A DNA stretch of 64,000 nucleotides from Chitinophagaceae bacterium (lineage in GTDB: Bacteria; Bacteroidota; Bacteroidia; Chitinophagales; Chitinophagaceae): positions 1 through 64,000 of the forward strand of contig JABFRU010000023.1 in the NCBI GenBank assembly GCA_013140985.1. Direction: 5' to 3'. The position numbers were made by a program, and so were the translations under genes. Positions 26,547 to 35,941 of the stretch are shown here, in pieces (positions within the stretch are counted from its first letter, which is position 1; the number at the start of each line of letters is the position of its first letter). Under the pieces are notes generated by a model. That model saw nothing but the letters and a program-made list of their open reading frames with translations. It did not search any database and was not told the origin of the DNA.

Positions 26547-26640
26547 GTTTCAGGTTTCTGGTTTCTGGTTGGGTCTTCAATAGTTGAAGGTTTCTCCCAG
26601 TGGCACGATAACCAGAAACCTGAAACTAGAAACCAGAAAC
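26547..26640. repeat. Solo inverted-repeat element, GTTTC-word type (94 bp)
   Basis: The left arm 26547-26570 and the right arm 26610-26640 share a perfect 17-base inverted match (GTTTCAGGTTTCTGGTT and its complement), with a ~39-base spacer that carries no ORF. The arms are nearly identical to those bracketing the four-helix-bundle gene at 51729-52336, so this looks like an empty or non-autonomous relative of that element. Confidence 0.7.
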
Positions 26641-26661
26641 TAATCTTATAAATTTGCCTGA

Positions 26662-28032
26662 ATGGATTACCAACAAACCATCGACTATCTTTTTACAAAG
26701 CTGCCCATGTTTAGCCGTATTGGCGCTGCCGCATTCAAGAAAGATCTGACCAATACTATTGCTCTTTGCGATTTCCTGGACAATCCCCAATCAAAATTCA
26801 AGAGTATTCATGTGGCAGGAACGAATGGTAAAGGTTCGGTAAGTCATATGCTGGCAGCCATATTGCAGACAGCCGGGTATAAAACCGGCCTTTATACTTC
26901 ACCACACTTAAAAGATTTCAGGGAAAGGATAAGAGTGAACGGGAAAATGGTAGCAGAAAAATTTGTGATTGACTTTACCGAAAAAATAAAACCGCTCATC
27001 AGGCAAATTGAACCCAGCTTTTTTGAGATCACTGTTGCCATGGCTTTCGATTATTTTGCCAGAGAGAAAGTAGATATAGCCATCATAGAAGTTGGTTTAG
27101 GAGGGAGATTGGACAGTACCAATATCATCACGCCGGAATTATCCGTTATCACCAACATCGGTTGGGATCACATGAATATGCTTGGTGACTCATTGGAAAA
27201 AATTGCTTTTGAAAAAGCCGGCGTCATCAAAGAACAAGTACCGGTGGTGATCGGCGAAACCTTACCGGAAACATTATCCATCTTTTCAACGATAGCAAAA
27301 GAAAAAGATGCTCCTTTGTCATTCGCTTCGCAAACTAGACAGGTAATGGATTGGAGATGGGAAAAGAATGAGCTGGTAATTGAAGTAGCAGATGCTCATC
27401 GCACCGACCACAAAAAATATCATTTGGATCTGCCGGGTATCTATCAGACAAGAAATTTGTTGACAGTTTTGGAAGCCTGTTCGCAATTACAACAAAGGGG
27501 CTGGAATATTGATGAGCCAACAATTCAGTTGTCATTAAAACAGGTAAAGAAAATGACAGGTCTTCATGGCCGCTGGGAAGTCATTCATCACTCCCCTACT
27601 GTAGTGCTGGATGTGGCACATAATATTGACGGCATCAGTCAATTGCTTCAGCAGATCGAACTGACCGGACACCAGGAACTTCATATCATCATTGGTATGG
27701 TAAAGGATAAAGAGATCGATGATATATTATCCGTTTTACCCAAAGAAGCGCATTATTATTTTACCAAAGCAGGAATACCAAGAGCATTGCCAGAAGAACA
27801 ACTGCAAAAGAGAGCAGCACAATTCAAATTAAAAGGAAAAACGTTTTCCACTGTAAATACTGCATTATATGCTGCATCGCTGAATGCGTGCAAAGAAGAC
27901 CTGGTCATTGTTTGCGGAAGCATTTTTCTTGTCGGGGAGATCAGTTTGCATACGGTCAGAGAAATATGGGGTAAAGAACCTTATTCCCTTGCCGCAGGCT
28001 TTTTCGAAATGCTTGGCGGAATCGGGCACTAA
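26662..28032 (+). CDS. folC: Dihydrofolate synthase / folylpolyglutamate synthase
   Basis: 456 residues of the Mur-ligase-like FolC family. Signatures: ATP P-loop GTNGKGSVSHMLA (about 54-66), YTSPHLKDFRERIRVNG, VGLGGRLDSTN, TNIGWDHMNMLG, and in the C-terminal domain GLHGRWEVI and VLDVAHNIDG. It ligates glutamate to dihydropteroate and to folates in the cytoplasm. The stop overlaps the end of the convergent methyltransferase gene by four bases, and no terminator lies between them. Confidence 0.95.
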   Translation: MDYQQTIDYLFTKLPMFSRIGAAAFKKDLTNTIALCDFLDNPQSKFKSIHVAGTNGKGSVSHMLAAILQTAGYKTGLYTSPHLKDFRERIRVNGKMVAEKFVIDFTEKIKPLIRQIEPSFFEITVAMAFDYFAREKVDIAIIEVGLGGRLDSTNIITPELSVITNIGWDHMNMLGDSLEKIAFEKAGVIKEQVPVVIGETLPETLSIFSTIAKEKDAPLSFASQTRQVMDWRWEKNELVIEVADAHRTDHKKYHLDLPGIYQTRNLLTVLEACSQLQQRGWNIDEPTIQLSLKQVKKMTGLHGRWEVIHHSPTVVLDVAHNIDGISQLLQQIELTGHQELHIIIGMVKDKEIDDILSVLPKEAHYYFTKAGIPRALPEEQLQKRAAQFKLKGKTFSTVNTALYAASLNACKEDLVIVCGSIFLVGEISLHTVREIWGKEPYSLAAGFFEMLGGIGH

Positions 28033-28757
28033 CTCCATTGCACCAAACCAGTGCCTGACCAATGACCAAATGAGGTCATATCCAATTTTGGTTTATCCAG
28101 GTTATACCAGATAGCAAGCATATTCCATAACCTGATGTCATCAAAAATAAAAAGACAACCTTTCTTGAAATTCAGTTTGGAAAAGTTTTCCAGAAAAAGA
28201 TATTCCTGCCTGCCATCCTTCAGCGCATCCATGAAAATAATATCAGCCTGTTCAAGCATTCCTTTGTGTTTTTGAACATCATCCCATTTTGTAAGATCAT
28301 CGGTGAACTGGGTCAGCCCTGAATGAAAATCTTCTTCTCTTAAAATGGTGTCCTCAAAATTTTTCCATGGAATAACGTCAAACGTATAAATATTCCCCCC
28401 TGCGGGCATAAACGGTTTCATACATAATGCAGAATAACCAAGATGTGTTCCCAGTTCTGCAACATTTGCAGGCTGCTTTTTTTTAATTATCGCCGCCAAT
28501 AATTTATAATGCTCACCGGGATAGATATCAATATAATTATCCCCTTTTTTAATTCTTGAAGAAACTGCGGAAAGGTCAATGCTCATTGCATCGGCAGCAC
28601 AGGCCACTCCAAATGAGAATAATTCTGCTGTGGGCTGGCCCGGCTGGCCAAGTGCTGCGAATAAGCCTGAGAAACGTTTGTCAACAGCATTGGTTGGTAA
28701 TGGAACTGCTTTTTGCAATTTTTCTTCTGCTGTACCTTTGTCTTTTTTAAAGAGCAT
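28029..28757 (-). CDS. Class I SAM-dependent methyltransferase (O-methyltransferase-like)
   Basis: 242 residues without signal peptide. The Rossmann core is seen in ANVAELGTHLGYSAL (motif I, SAM binding), IYTFDVIPW (acidic end of strand 2) and DIIFMDALKDGRQE with CLFIFDDIRLW (motifs IV/V), a layout like catechol/caffeoyl-CoA O-methyltransferases. The substrate is unknown. It is the last gene of the run FKBP - YfiT - NUDIX - methyltransferase (10-base gap from the NUDIX gene). Confidence 0.8.
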   Translation of the reverse strand: MLFKKDKGTAEEKLQKAVPLPTNAVDKRFSGLFAALGQPGQPTAELFSFGVACAADAMSIDLSAVSSRIKKGDNYIDIYPGEHYKLLAAIIKKKQPANVAELGTHLGYSALCMKPFMPAGGNIYTFDVIPWKNFEDTILREEDFHSGLTQFTDDLTKWDDVQKHKGMLEQADIIFMDALKDGRQEYLFLENFSKLNFKKGCLFIFDDIRLWNMLAIWYNLDKPKLDMTSFGHWSGTGLVQWS

Positions 28758-28767
28758 ATTTCATTTT

Positions 28768-29325
28768 TTAAAAAGAAAGTTGATCCATTTTTTCTAATGC
28801 ATACATAATACAGGAAACATGCATCGCCTGCAATATTTTATTTTCCTTCAGCAATTGTTTTAGCTCATCAATACTCAGCAATACTACTTCCATCTCTTCG
28901 TTGCCATCCAATTGTTGTTCAGCGACCTTCTTTCCTCCTCTTGCAAGGAACATATGTAATAAATTACTGTTAGTAGATGGATTTGGGGAAATCTTTCCAA
29001 GATAATCATACGAAGAAAAAGAATAACCGGTTTCTTCCAATATCTCTCTTGCAATAGCTGATTGGAAACTTTGATCAGTATCATCCACACATCCTCCCGG
29101 TATTTCAATGCAAACTTCCCCTAATGCATGACGATACTGCCGAACCATTACGATCTTCCCGTCTTCTGTTACCGGCAAAGCTCCCACCCATGTTGGAAAG
29201 TCATATACATAATAAGGGTCAACGATCTTTCCTTCCGGCGTTTCGCAAATTTCCTTACGAACCTTGAACCAACGATCGTTAAAAAGATATTCGGAAGAAA
29301 GCGTTTTCCACTTTAGCTCTTTCAT
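28768..29325 (-). CDS. NUDIX hydrolase (ADP-ribose pyrophosphatase-like)
   Basis: 185 residues. The NUDIX box is GCVDDTDQSFQSAIAREILEE followed by TG (written without the initial Gly); the REILEETG catalytic core is intact, but the first Glu of the usual box is Asp and the spacing is one residue longer than the consensus. Around it, the fold of ADP-sugar pyrophosphatases is suggested by RYRHALGEVCIEIPGG. The family splits nucleoside diphosphates linked to another group, using Mg2+. It lies between the bacillithiol-transferase-like gene (9-base gap) and a methyltransferase in one minus-strand run. Confidence 0.88.
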   Translation of the reverse strand: MKELKWKTLSSEYLFNDRWFKVRKEICETPEGKIVDPYYVYDFPTWVGALPVTEDGKIVMVRQYRHALGEVCIEIPGGCVDDTDQSFQSAIAREILEETGYSFSSYDYLGKISPNPSTNSNLLHMFLARGGKKVAEQQLDGNEEMEVVLLSIDELKQLLKENKILQAMHVSCIMYALEKMDQLSF

Positions 29326-29334
29326 GTGGCAAAC

Positions 29335-29874
29335 TTACCATTTCATCCTTTCCCGGAGTGAAGTAATATGGGCTGTGTGATGTTTTCCATGCCACGCATA
29401 CATTCCCAGCAGGTACCAAAGCCTCATTGTTTTTTTAGCCTCCGGATGAAAAACAGTTTTGTTATTCCATTCATCATCCTTCACATATTTCAACGCTTCA
29501 AATAATCTTGTATGCACTGCATACAACAAAGTAATAGAAACATTGACCGGCAATTTCTCAACATCATGTAAAACAGCCCATTTATTTTCATCATAAGGTT
29601 TTATAGTTGGGTTATCTTCCGTCAACCCGACTTTGAAACGGATATATGCATTCATATGACTGTCGGCAACATGGTGAACTACCTGGTGAATTGTCCATCC
29701 GCCATCCCTGTAAGGAGTATGTAATTGTGCTTCATCCAAATTCAGGATCGCATTTTCAACTTGCAACGGTAAAAATTTTATATCCGCGAGCCATTCCACT
29801 TTTTGCGGAATAGAAAATGGTTTGGGCTCATACTCACCAATAGGATAACGGAGATCACTTGCAACTAAAGGCAT
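29335..29874 (-). CDS. YfiT-type DinB-family protein, probable bacillithiol S-transferase
   Basis: 179 residues. The start (LRYPIGEYEP) and the segment GGWTIHQVVHHVADSHMNAYIRFK are characteristic of YfiT/BstA proteins. The metal-binding histidines are in HQVVHHVADSH and in the C-terminal YAWHGKHHTAHI, which supply the three-His site of the DinB fold. Such proteins conjugate bacillithiol to electrophiles. The presence of bshB1 and bshC in the same window supports that role here. It is separated from the FKBP gene by six bases and from the NUDIX gene by nine. Cytoplasmic. Confidence 0.88.
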   Translation of the reverse strand: MPLVASDLRYPIGEYEPKPFSIPQKVEWLADIKFLPLQVENAILNLDEAQLHTPYRDGGWTIHQVVHHVADSHMNAYIRFKVGLTEDNPTIKPYDENKWAVLHDVEKLPVNVSITLLYAVHTRLFEALKYVKDDEWNNKTVFHPEAKKTMRLWYLLGMYAWHGKHHTAHITSLRERMKW

Positions 29875-29880
29875 GATAAT

Positions 29881-30318
29881 TTATTTTATTACTTGCAATA
29901 ATTCAACTTCAAACACCAATGTAGCGCCACCGGGAATATCACTGCCGGCTCCCCTGTCCCCATAAGCCAGGTCAGATGGGATCCACAATCTCCAATGACT
30001 TCCTTCGTTCATCATGGGCAACGCAACCTGCCAGCCTTTTATCAAAGCTCTCAACGGTGCTGTAAACGGCTGGCCTCTTTTAAAAGAATTATCAAATTCT
30101 TTTCCATCCAGCAATGTTCCTTTATAATGTGCTTTTACGCTTTCAGTCACCAATGGTTTGGCGCCTGTCCCTTCTTTGATCACTTCATACTGGATGCCGC
30201 CCGGTAATTCTTTGATACCCGGTTTGCCAATATTTTCTGTCATAAATGCTGCACCGGCAGTTTTCTGTGCTTCTATTTTTCCTGACATAAATTGCTTCAG
30301 TTTATTTTGAATACTCAT
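29881..30318 (-). CDS. FKBP-type peptidyl-prolyl cis-trans isomerase
   Basis: 145 residues without a signal peptide: an N-terminal helical segment (about 1-35) and a C-terminal FKBP domain (about 40-145) with VKAHYKGTLLDGKEFDNSF, IKGWQVALPMM, HWRLWIPSDLAYGDRG and ATLVFEVELL. This is the layout of Mip/FkpA-type enzymes but cytoplasmic. It isomerises X-Pro bonds during protein folding. It is the first gene of the minus-strand run leading to YfiT, NUDIX and methyltransferase. Its upstream side is a short-word inverted repeat. Confidence 0.93.
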   Translation of the reverse strand: MSIQNKLKQFMSGKIEAQKTAGAAFMTENIGKPGIKELPGGIQYEVIKEGTGAKPLVTESVKAHYKGTLLDGKEFDNSFKRGQPFTAPLRALIKGWQVALPMMNEGSHWRLWIPSDLAYGDRGAGSDIPGGATLVFEVELLQVIK

Positions 30319-30320
30319 AA

Positions 30321-30410
30321 TTATAACTAATAACTAAAAACGAATAGATAAAAGTTGGAGTCGTTCAGCTTTCACGATAACTATTAGTTTTTCACTATTA
30401 TCTATCTATC
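30321..30410. repeat. Degenerate short-word inverted repeat between FKBP and ABC ATPase genes
   Basis: The left arm (30321-30352) has words such as AACTAATAACTAAAAAC and ATAGATAA; the right arm (30376-30410) has the complementary types ACTATTAGTTTTTC, ATTATC and TATCTATC. The stop codon of the ABC ATPase gene is inside the right arm. Pairing is imperfect. Confidence 0.5.
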
Positions 30411-31173
30411 CTTCTCTCAACGAGTGGCCTGTCAATTTGATAAATACATCTTCTAAATTCGCCAGTTTCATTTCTTTTGGTCTTTCAAAACCAGATTCAA
30501 TTAAGTTATCAATAAGGTTGTCCGGGGTATCTAATGAAATGATATTACCTGCATCAATAATAGCCACCCGGTCGCAGAGATATTCTGCTTCATCCATATA
30601 ATGTGTGGTAATGATAACCGTGGTTCCTTTATTTCTTATTGTTTTGACCAACTCCCACAAACTTCTTCTTGCCTGCGGATCGAGACCGGTAGTGGGTTCA
30701 TCTAAAAAAATAATTCTTGGCTGGTTGATCAAAGTGGTGGCAACAGAAAACCGTTGCTTCTGTCCCCCACTCAATTCTTTTACTTTGGATTTTGCTTTTT
30801 CCTTAAGGTTCACCATGTCCAGCAATTCCATCGGATCAACATTCCTGTTATACAAACCGCAGAAAAGCTGGATCAACTGTAAAAGATTTAATCCGGGATA
30901 AAACCCACTTGTTTGCAATTGTACACCAATGATCTTTTTTATCTCATTGGGTTCCTTGTCAAGATCAAACCCATCAACGATCACTTTACCGCTTGTTTTG
31001 GTACGTAACGTTTCAATAATCTCCAGCGTAGTGGATTTGCCGGCCCCGTTTGGACCTAGTAAGCCAAATATCTCTCCTTCATTTACTTCAAAAGAAATTC
31101 CTTTCACGGCATTGAAGTTCCCATAATTCTTGACCAGGTTGTTGACCGAAATAATAGTTTTATCAGTTGTCAT
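30406..31173 (-). CDS. ABC transporter ATP-binding protein (ABC-2/drug-type)
   Basis: 255 residues with complete ATPase motifs: Walker A GPNGAGKST (about 39-47), Q-loop VQLQTSGF, signature LSGGQKQR, Walker B IIFLDEPTTGLD and the switch His in TTHYMDEA. This type normally pairs with an ABC-2 permease encoded next to it, but neither neighbour is a permease: FKBP lies downstream and the divergent giant gene upstream. The partner is therefore elsewhere or shared. Likely role: ATP-driven export or membrane-protein assembly. Confidence 0.92.
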   Translation of the reverse strand: MTTDKTIISVNNLVKNYGNFNAVKGISFEVNEGEIFGLLGPNGAGKSTTLEIIETLRTKTSGKVIVDGFDLDKEPNEIKKIIGVQLQTSGFYPGLNLLQLIQLFCGLYNRNVDPMELLDMVNLKEKAKSKVKELSGGQKQRFSVATTLINQPRIIFLDEPTTGLDPQARRSLWELVKTIRNKGTTVIITTHYMDEAEYLCDRVAIIDAGNIISLDTPDNLIDNLIESGFERPKEMKLANLEDVFIKLTGHSLREG

Positions 31174-31334
31174 CGATTAACACATTAAGATTGTTGATTT
31201 GCTTGTTTCTAACCCGAAAATACAGACAAGACTTGAATATTTGCTCATTCCTTACTTCGCCTGTGCTCAATCAATTTCTAAAGCCAGTAACAGATTAATA
31301 TTGTAGTTTTACAAGATAACTATCAACAAAAAAA

Positions 31335-34300
31335 TTGAACTCTGAAAGGCGTTTTATCCATTTTACCTTTTTCAGCAGACTGTTTCTCGCAGTATGTAGT
31401 TTCCTGGTCTTTTTCACCGTGACTTTTGCACAGCAACCGGTAAAAATGGCGGGCCATTCATCTGCAGTTCTTAAAAATTTGATCGGCAAACAACTTTCGC
31501 CGGAGCAATCGGTTTTTATTAAGAACGTAGGTCAGTACGATCACTTTTTTAGCAAGCCGGCCGTAATGGGAAAAGTCGAGTTTGGTTTTGAAGGACTGCC
31601 CAGCCCGGTTCTTTTCACTCCCTCCGGCATCGTTTTCATACAGCATAAAAAAGAAAAAATATCCCATGAGGAAGAAGAAGAATTAGAAAAACAAGGATTA
31701 GATGAAGAAGATATCGAACATCGAATAAAAACGATTGATAAAACTGTTTTCATGCAGTGGGTTGGTTCCAATCCCTCTCCTCTTATTATTGCCGAAGGCA
31801 TTTCCACGAATCATTTTACATATGGCGACATAAGAATTAAAGCCTTTGGTTACAAACGCATCATTTATAAAGAACTTTACCCGGGCATTGACCTTGTGTA
31901 TCATTTTACGGAAGGAAGTAAAAAAGGGTTTGAATATAGTTTCATTATCCGGCCGGGTGCTGATGCGGGTCGTATAAAAATGTTATATGGCGGGGATATT
32001 GAAAGTATCAAATTGGATAACAATGGCCAGCTTGCTATCAGGTCCAAAGCAGATACCCTGTTCCAGTCCGTCCCATTCTTATTCAGTAGCGATGTTGTTG
32101 AAACTAGTACACTTATCAATGCCGGCCAAACAGAGAAAAGACGACCGGGTGGGTTCCGTTTAACCGGTAAAACTGTTTCTTTCATTGTTGGGGATTACGA
32201 CCATAGCCGGACATTGGTGATTGATCCGTTTATCGGTGCTGCATCCGGTTTTACCGGGCTCAATGGCCCCAAGGCTAAGGATGTGGATTTTGACTACCAG
32301 GGAAACATATATGTAACCGGTGGTGGCGAATATGCTCAACATCAATTATCAAAATATAATTCCAGTGGTGTACTTCAATGGACATTCAATGGTGCCATAA
32401 CTTTTCCTTTGCCAGATTGGGCATTTGGGGTTGAGTATGGAGGATGGGCTGTGGAAAAAAGTACAGGTAAAGTTTACCTCGGACAAGGATTCATTGCAAA
32501 TGGAACAAGGATTATACGCTTAGATGCAAATGGATTGTATGATAATTTTATTTCCACTCAAGTTCCTGAATTCAGGGAATGCTGGAAAATGATCTGGAAC
32601 TGCTCAGGTGGAAACCCGCAGATCTTATTATGCGGCGGAAGTACTGCAAACAATGTAAATTTTTCATTGCTGTCGCCTCCATCGACCATTGTGTTACCCC
32701 AGAATATTACCAACAATAATTTATCCAGTCGCCAGGATATTGCTGATGGTGTGGTCGATCCGCTAAATAATGACATGTACACTATCTATGCTAACCGGAA
32801 TAATCCTTCGGGCATAGATAATTTCCTCTTCAAGCATACCAGCCCCTACAGTTCCACAACGATAGCCTGGCAGCTACCGATCGGCTTCACTGTATTAGAT
32901 GAGGCCAATAACAGGCCTTACCTGCATACAATTACTGCATCTACCACAGAAAATTCGATCAATGCACTTGCCCTTAATTCCAATTATTTATTTTATTGGG
33001 ATGGTAAAAACCTGAAAGCATTTAACAAAACAACCGGCGCTGATGCCGGTACGCCGTTTATCACTTCCCTTACTGCAAAAATGCAGGGAGGTATTTATGC
33101 GGATGAATGCAATAATGTATTTATCGGTTATGAAAATGGCCTCATAAAAGTATTCCGGTTTAACGGTAGCACTTTTGATGATGCTTTGGTTCCTGATATC
33201 ACAATAACAGGATATGCAACGAACGCTGTATATGATCTCGCTTATAATGGTGATAACAGGTTATTATATGCATCGGGCGACGGTTTTATTGCTTCATTTG
33301 ATATATCGAGCTATTGCCCGGGGAATATATATGTGGTCAATGTAGTGAAGGATTGCCCGACATTAAGTATCACCGCAACCCTGGCTCCCGCCCCACCCAT
33401 CGGTTCTATAGTGACCTACTCACTTTATGATGGAGCAACATTAGTTGCCACCAATACAACGGGTATTTTTAATTCGCTGAGCCCGGTAATTACTTACACT
33501 GTGAAAGCGATCATTAACCAGGCATGCAGTGGTATCCAGGCAACTCCGGTAAATTTTACCCTTGCAACCTGTAATATAATGACCGCTGTAAGCGGCAATG
33601 CTATTTGTGGAGGGAATAACGGAACTATTACGGCTTCGGCATCTTTTGGAACAGCCCCTTATACATATTCACTTGACGGCGTTAATTTCCAGGTAAGTAA
33701 TACATTTACCGGCCTCACTCCCAACACCTATACTGTAACAGCAATGGATGCGCTAGGTGTTACAAATTCTGTAACTGTTACAGTCGCAAATACAGTGCCT
33801 TCTTTTTCAATTACTCCTGCAATAACTCAAACCAGTTGTGGAAACAATAATGGTATCATTAACGTATCTGTGACTGGTGGCGTTGGACCTTATCAATATT
33901 CATTAGACGGTATTAATTTCCAGGCCAGCAATATCTTTAATGGGTTGGCAGCAGGCAGCTATACAGTAACTATCAGGGACCAGAATAACTGTGTGCCAAA
34001 CGTCCCGGCAGTTGTGGCTGCTATACCGCCACCAACTATCAGCAATGCAACTACGCAGGCTACCTGCAATTTAAATAATGGAACTATTACTGCTACTCCT
34101 TCCGGAGGCACTGCCCCCTATCAATACTCAATTGACGGTGTAAATTTTCAACCTTCAAATATATTCGCAGGACTCGCACCCGCTACTTATACCATCACTA
34201 TCCGGGATGCTAATAGCTGCATCGCAACTTCGCCGGCAATTATCACAGCAATAGCAGCACTGACAAGCAGTGCCAATACAATCTCTACCGACTGCACTAA

Positions 34301-35474
34301 CAATAACGGCAGTATAACTGTAAATGTAACAGGCGGAACAGCGCCGTATTCCTATAGTCTTAATACCGGTCCTTTCCAGGCATCCAATATTTTCAACAAC
34401 CTTGCCACCGGTAATTATACGATCGATGTAAAGGATGTAAATAATTGTACGACTACTATACCAGTAACTATTGGCCTGATCAATACAATAAATTTGACAA
34501 TGGGTCAGAACCCTGAGATCTGCGAGGGCAGTTCGGTTACATTAAATGCCAGCGCTACAAATGCCGCTACATACAGTTGGTTGCCGGCTACAGGTCTTAG
34601 TAATCCTGCAATTCTACAACCAGTGGCCTCACCTGCTTCGACAACTATATATACACTTACTGCCACTGCCGGCCCTTGTAACCGAACTGGTACTTTACAA
34701 GTGCGGGTCAACCCGCGGCCAATAGCTAATGCAGGTCCTGATCAGACTATATGTAACAAAGCAGGTTTTCAATTAAGTGGGAATGGTGGTGTTACTTACC
34801 AATGGTCGCCGGCTACTTATCTTAATAATGCCAGTATCCAGAATCCGTTTGCAAATAATCCAAGCCAGACGATTACCTATACATTACATGTAACAGATGC
34901 TAAAGGTTGTACTTCTGCACAGGCAGATGCTGTAACGATAACTATTCGTCCACCCGTCAGGGTATTTGCAGGAAATGATACAGCAGTTGTAAACGGTCAG
35001 CCTTTACAGTTAACGGCTATAGATGTAAACAATTCCGGGCTATCTCAATTTACATGGGCCCCGGTGACGGGCCTTAATAATCCGTTTATTGCAAATCCGG
35101 TTGCTCTTCCTCCCAATAACATAAGATATATAATTACAGCTACCACTTCTGAAGGATGTACAGGCATGGATGATATATATGTAAGGGTGTTTGCCCGGGC
35201 CGATATTTATGTGCCAACTGCCTTTACCCCTAATAATGATAACCTGAATGATTTCGCAGTAGCAATACCTGTGGGGATACTAACATTCCGGCATTTCACC
35301 ATCTACAACCGTTGGGGCGAACTTGTTTTTACTACTACCGACTACCGGAAGGGATGGGATGGAAAGATTCAGGGTCAATTACAGGGCTCCGCAACATTTG
35401 CATGGGTGGCTGAAGCTGTCGACTACAAAGGAAATATTATACAGAAAAAAGGATTGGTGACACTGATACGTTAA
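31335..35474 (+). CDS. Giant T9SS-exported surface protein with SprB repeats
   Basis: 1379 residues. The start is a TTG (31335): an in-frame stop lies 18 bases upstream and the only other starts would lose the signal peptide (about 1-33, ending VTFAQ). The N-terminal ~300 residues resemble the DUF7948 region found in Bacteroidota surface proteins (FIKNVGQYDHFF). A beta-propeller-like middle follows. Four SprB repeats (~76 residues each, from about 750 to 1060; Y-x-YSLDG-x-NFQ-x-SN-x-F) precede three PKD-like repeats (WxPxxGLxNP). The C-terminal ~90 residues (PTAFTPNNDNLND, FTIYNRWGELVF) are a type B T9SS sorting domain. It is predicted to be secreted and surface-attached, as in gliding or adhesion proteins. 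Confidence 0.88.
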   Translation: MNSERRFIHFTFFSRLFLAVCSFLVFFTVTFAQQPVKMAGHSSAVLKNLIGKQLSPEQSVFIKNVGQYDHFFSKPAVMGKVEFGFEGLPSPVLFTPSGIVFIQHKKEKISHEEEEELEKQGLDEEDIEHRIKTIDKTVFMQWVGSNPSPLIIAEGISTNHFTYGDIRIKAFGYKRIIYKELYPGIDLVYHFTEGSKKGFEYSFIIRPGADAGRIKMLYGGDIESIKLDNNGQLAIRSKADTLFQSVPFLFSSDVVETSTLINAGQTEKRRPGGFRLTGKTVSFIVGDYDHSRTLVIDPFIGAASGFTGLNGPKAKDVDFDYQGNIYVTGGGEYAQHQLSKYNSSGVLQWTFNGAITFPLPDWAFGVEYGGWAVEKSTGKVYLGQGFIANGTRIIRLDANGLYDNFISTQVPEFRECWKMIWNCSGGNPQILLCGGSTANNVNFSLLSPPSTIVLPQNITNNNLSSRQDIADGVVDPLNNDMYTIYANRNNPSGIDNFLFKHTSPYSSTTIAWQLPIGFTVLDEANNRPYLHTITASTTENSINALALNSNYLFYWDGKNLKAFNKTTGADAGTPFITSLTAKMQGGIYADECNNVFIGYENGLIKVFRFNGSTFDDALVPDITITGYATNAVYDLAYNGDNRLLYASGDGFIASFDISSYCPGNIYVVNVVKDCPTLSITATLAPAPPIGSIVTYSLYDGATLVATNTTGIFNSLSPVITYTVKAIINQACSGIQATPVNFTLATCNIMTAVSGNAICGGNNGTITASASFGTAPYTYSLDGVNFQVSNTFTGLTPNTYTVTAMDALGVTNSVTVTVANTVPSFSITPAITQTSCGNNNGIINVSVTGGVGPYQYSLDGINFQASNIFNGLAAGSYTVTIRDQNNCVPNVPAVVAAIPPPTISNATTQATCNLNNGTITATPSGGTAPYQYSIDGVNFQPSNIFAGLAPATYTITIRDANSCIATSPAIITAIAALTSSANTISTDCTNNNGSITVNVTGGTAPYSYSLNTGPFQASNIFNNLATGNYTIDVKDVNNCTTTIPVTIGLINTINLTMGQNPEICEGSSVTLNASATNAATYSWLPATGLSNPAILQPVASPASTTIYTLTATAGPCNRTGTLQVRVNPRPIANAGPDQTICNKAGFQLSGNGGVTYQWSPATYLNNASIQNPFANNPSQTITYTLHVTDAKGCTSAQADAVTITIRPPVRVFAGNDTAVVNGQPLQLTAIDVNNSGLSQFTWAPVTGLNNPFIANPVALPPNNIRYIITATTSEGCTGMDDIYVRVFARADIYVPTAFTPNNDNLNDFAVAIPVGILTFRHFTIYNRWGELVFTTTDYRKGWDGKIQGQLQGSATFAWVAEAVDYKGNIIQKKGLVTLIR
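33590..34490 (+). repeat. Four tandem SprB-type coding repeats (~228 bp period)
   Basis: Within the giant T9SS protein the phrase Tyr-Ser-Leu-Asp-Gly-x-Asn-Phe-Gln recurs near 33670, 33900 and 34125, with a diverged fourth copy near 34350, each followed by an Ala/Pro-x-x-Tyr-Thr-Val strand. The copies are diverged at the DNA level, so they are old rather than recent duplications. Confidence 0.75.
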
Positions 35475-35941
35475 CCTGCGTTAGTGGAGAAACATAATTC
35501 CATTTTTACATCTGCAGTGAGAAAAGGTGCATCGATTACATCCACATGCCTGAATCCGTAGTTCTCATACATCCTGAGCGCTGTGACCAGTTGGCTGTTT
35601 GAAAAAAGGATGATCTTTTTTGCTTTCAGCCGGGTAGCTTCTTCCAGGCAGCGTTCTAATAATATTTTCCCGATCCCTTTTCCATGGTAATTTAAATCCA
35701 CAGACATTTTCACCAACTCGTAAACAGTTTCATTTTCTTTCGCCAAACCTGCTGTCCCCACCACTTTCTCATCATCCATTGCCAAAAAGATACAACCGCC
35801 GGGATCAATTACTTTGCCTTGAGGATCATCGAGTATATCAAGGTCATATTGTTCGGTAAGATGATATTTTTCCAGCCAATACAGGTTCAATCTTTTAAAA
35901 TCGGGCTGGTATTTTTTCTCGTAAGGAATAATACTGATCAT
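35471..35941 (-). CDS. GNAT family N-acetyltransferase
   Basis: 156 residues. The acetyl-CoA-binding motif A is seen in [27 protein letters not shown] (key pattern HGKGIGKIL), followed by [26 protein letters not shown], which is the end of the GNAT fold. The substrate is unknown. Its start overlaps the fructose-bisphosphatase stop by four bases (35938-35941), so the two are translationally coupled. The 3' end overlaps the convergent giant gene by four bases. Confidence 0.88.
   Translation of the reverse strand: MISIIPYEKKYQPDFKRLNLYWLEKYHLTEQYDLDILDDPQGKVIDPGGCIFLAMDDEKVVGTAGLAKENETVYELVKMSVDLNYHGKGIGKILLERCLEEATRLKAKKIILFSNSQLVTALRMYENYGFRHVDVIDAPFLTADVKMELCFSTNAG

Noticed and set aside
26101-26580. 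Minus-strand open frame of 159 codons opposite the TonB-like gene
   Set aside because: Antisense to the Gly-rich linker and reading through the repeat array; composition is an artefact of the complementary Gly codons.
33590-34490. Recent tandem duplication in the giant T9SS gene
   Set aside because: The repeats are similar in protein but strongly diverged in DNA, so they are domain repeats of long standing.
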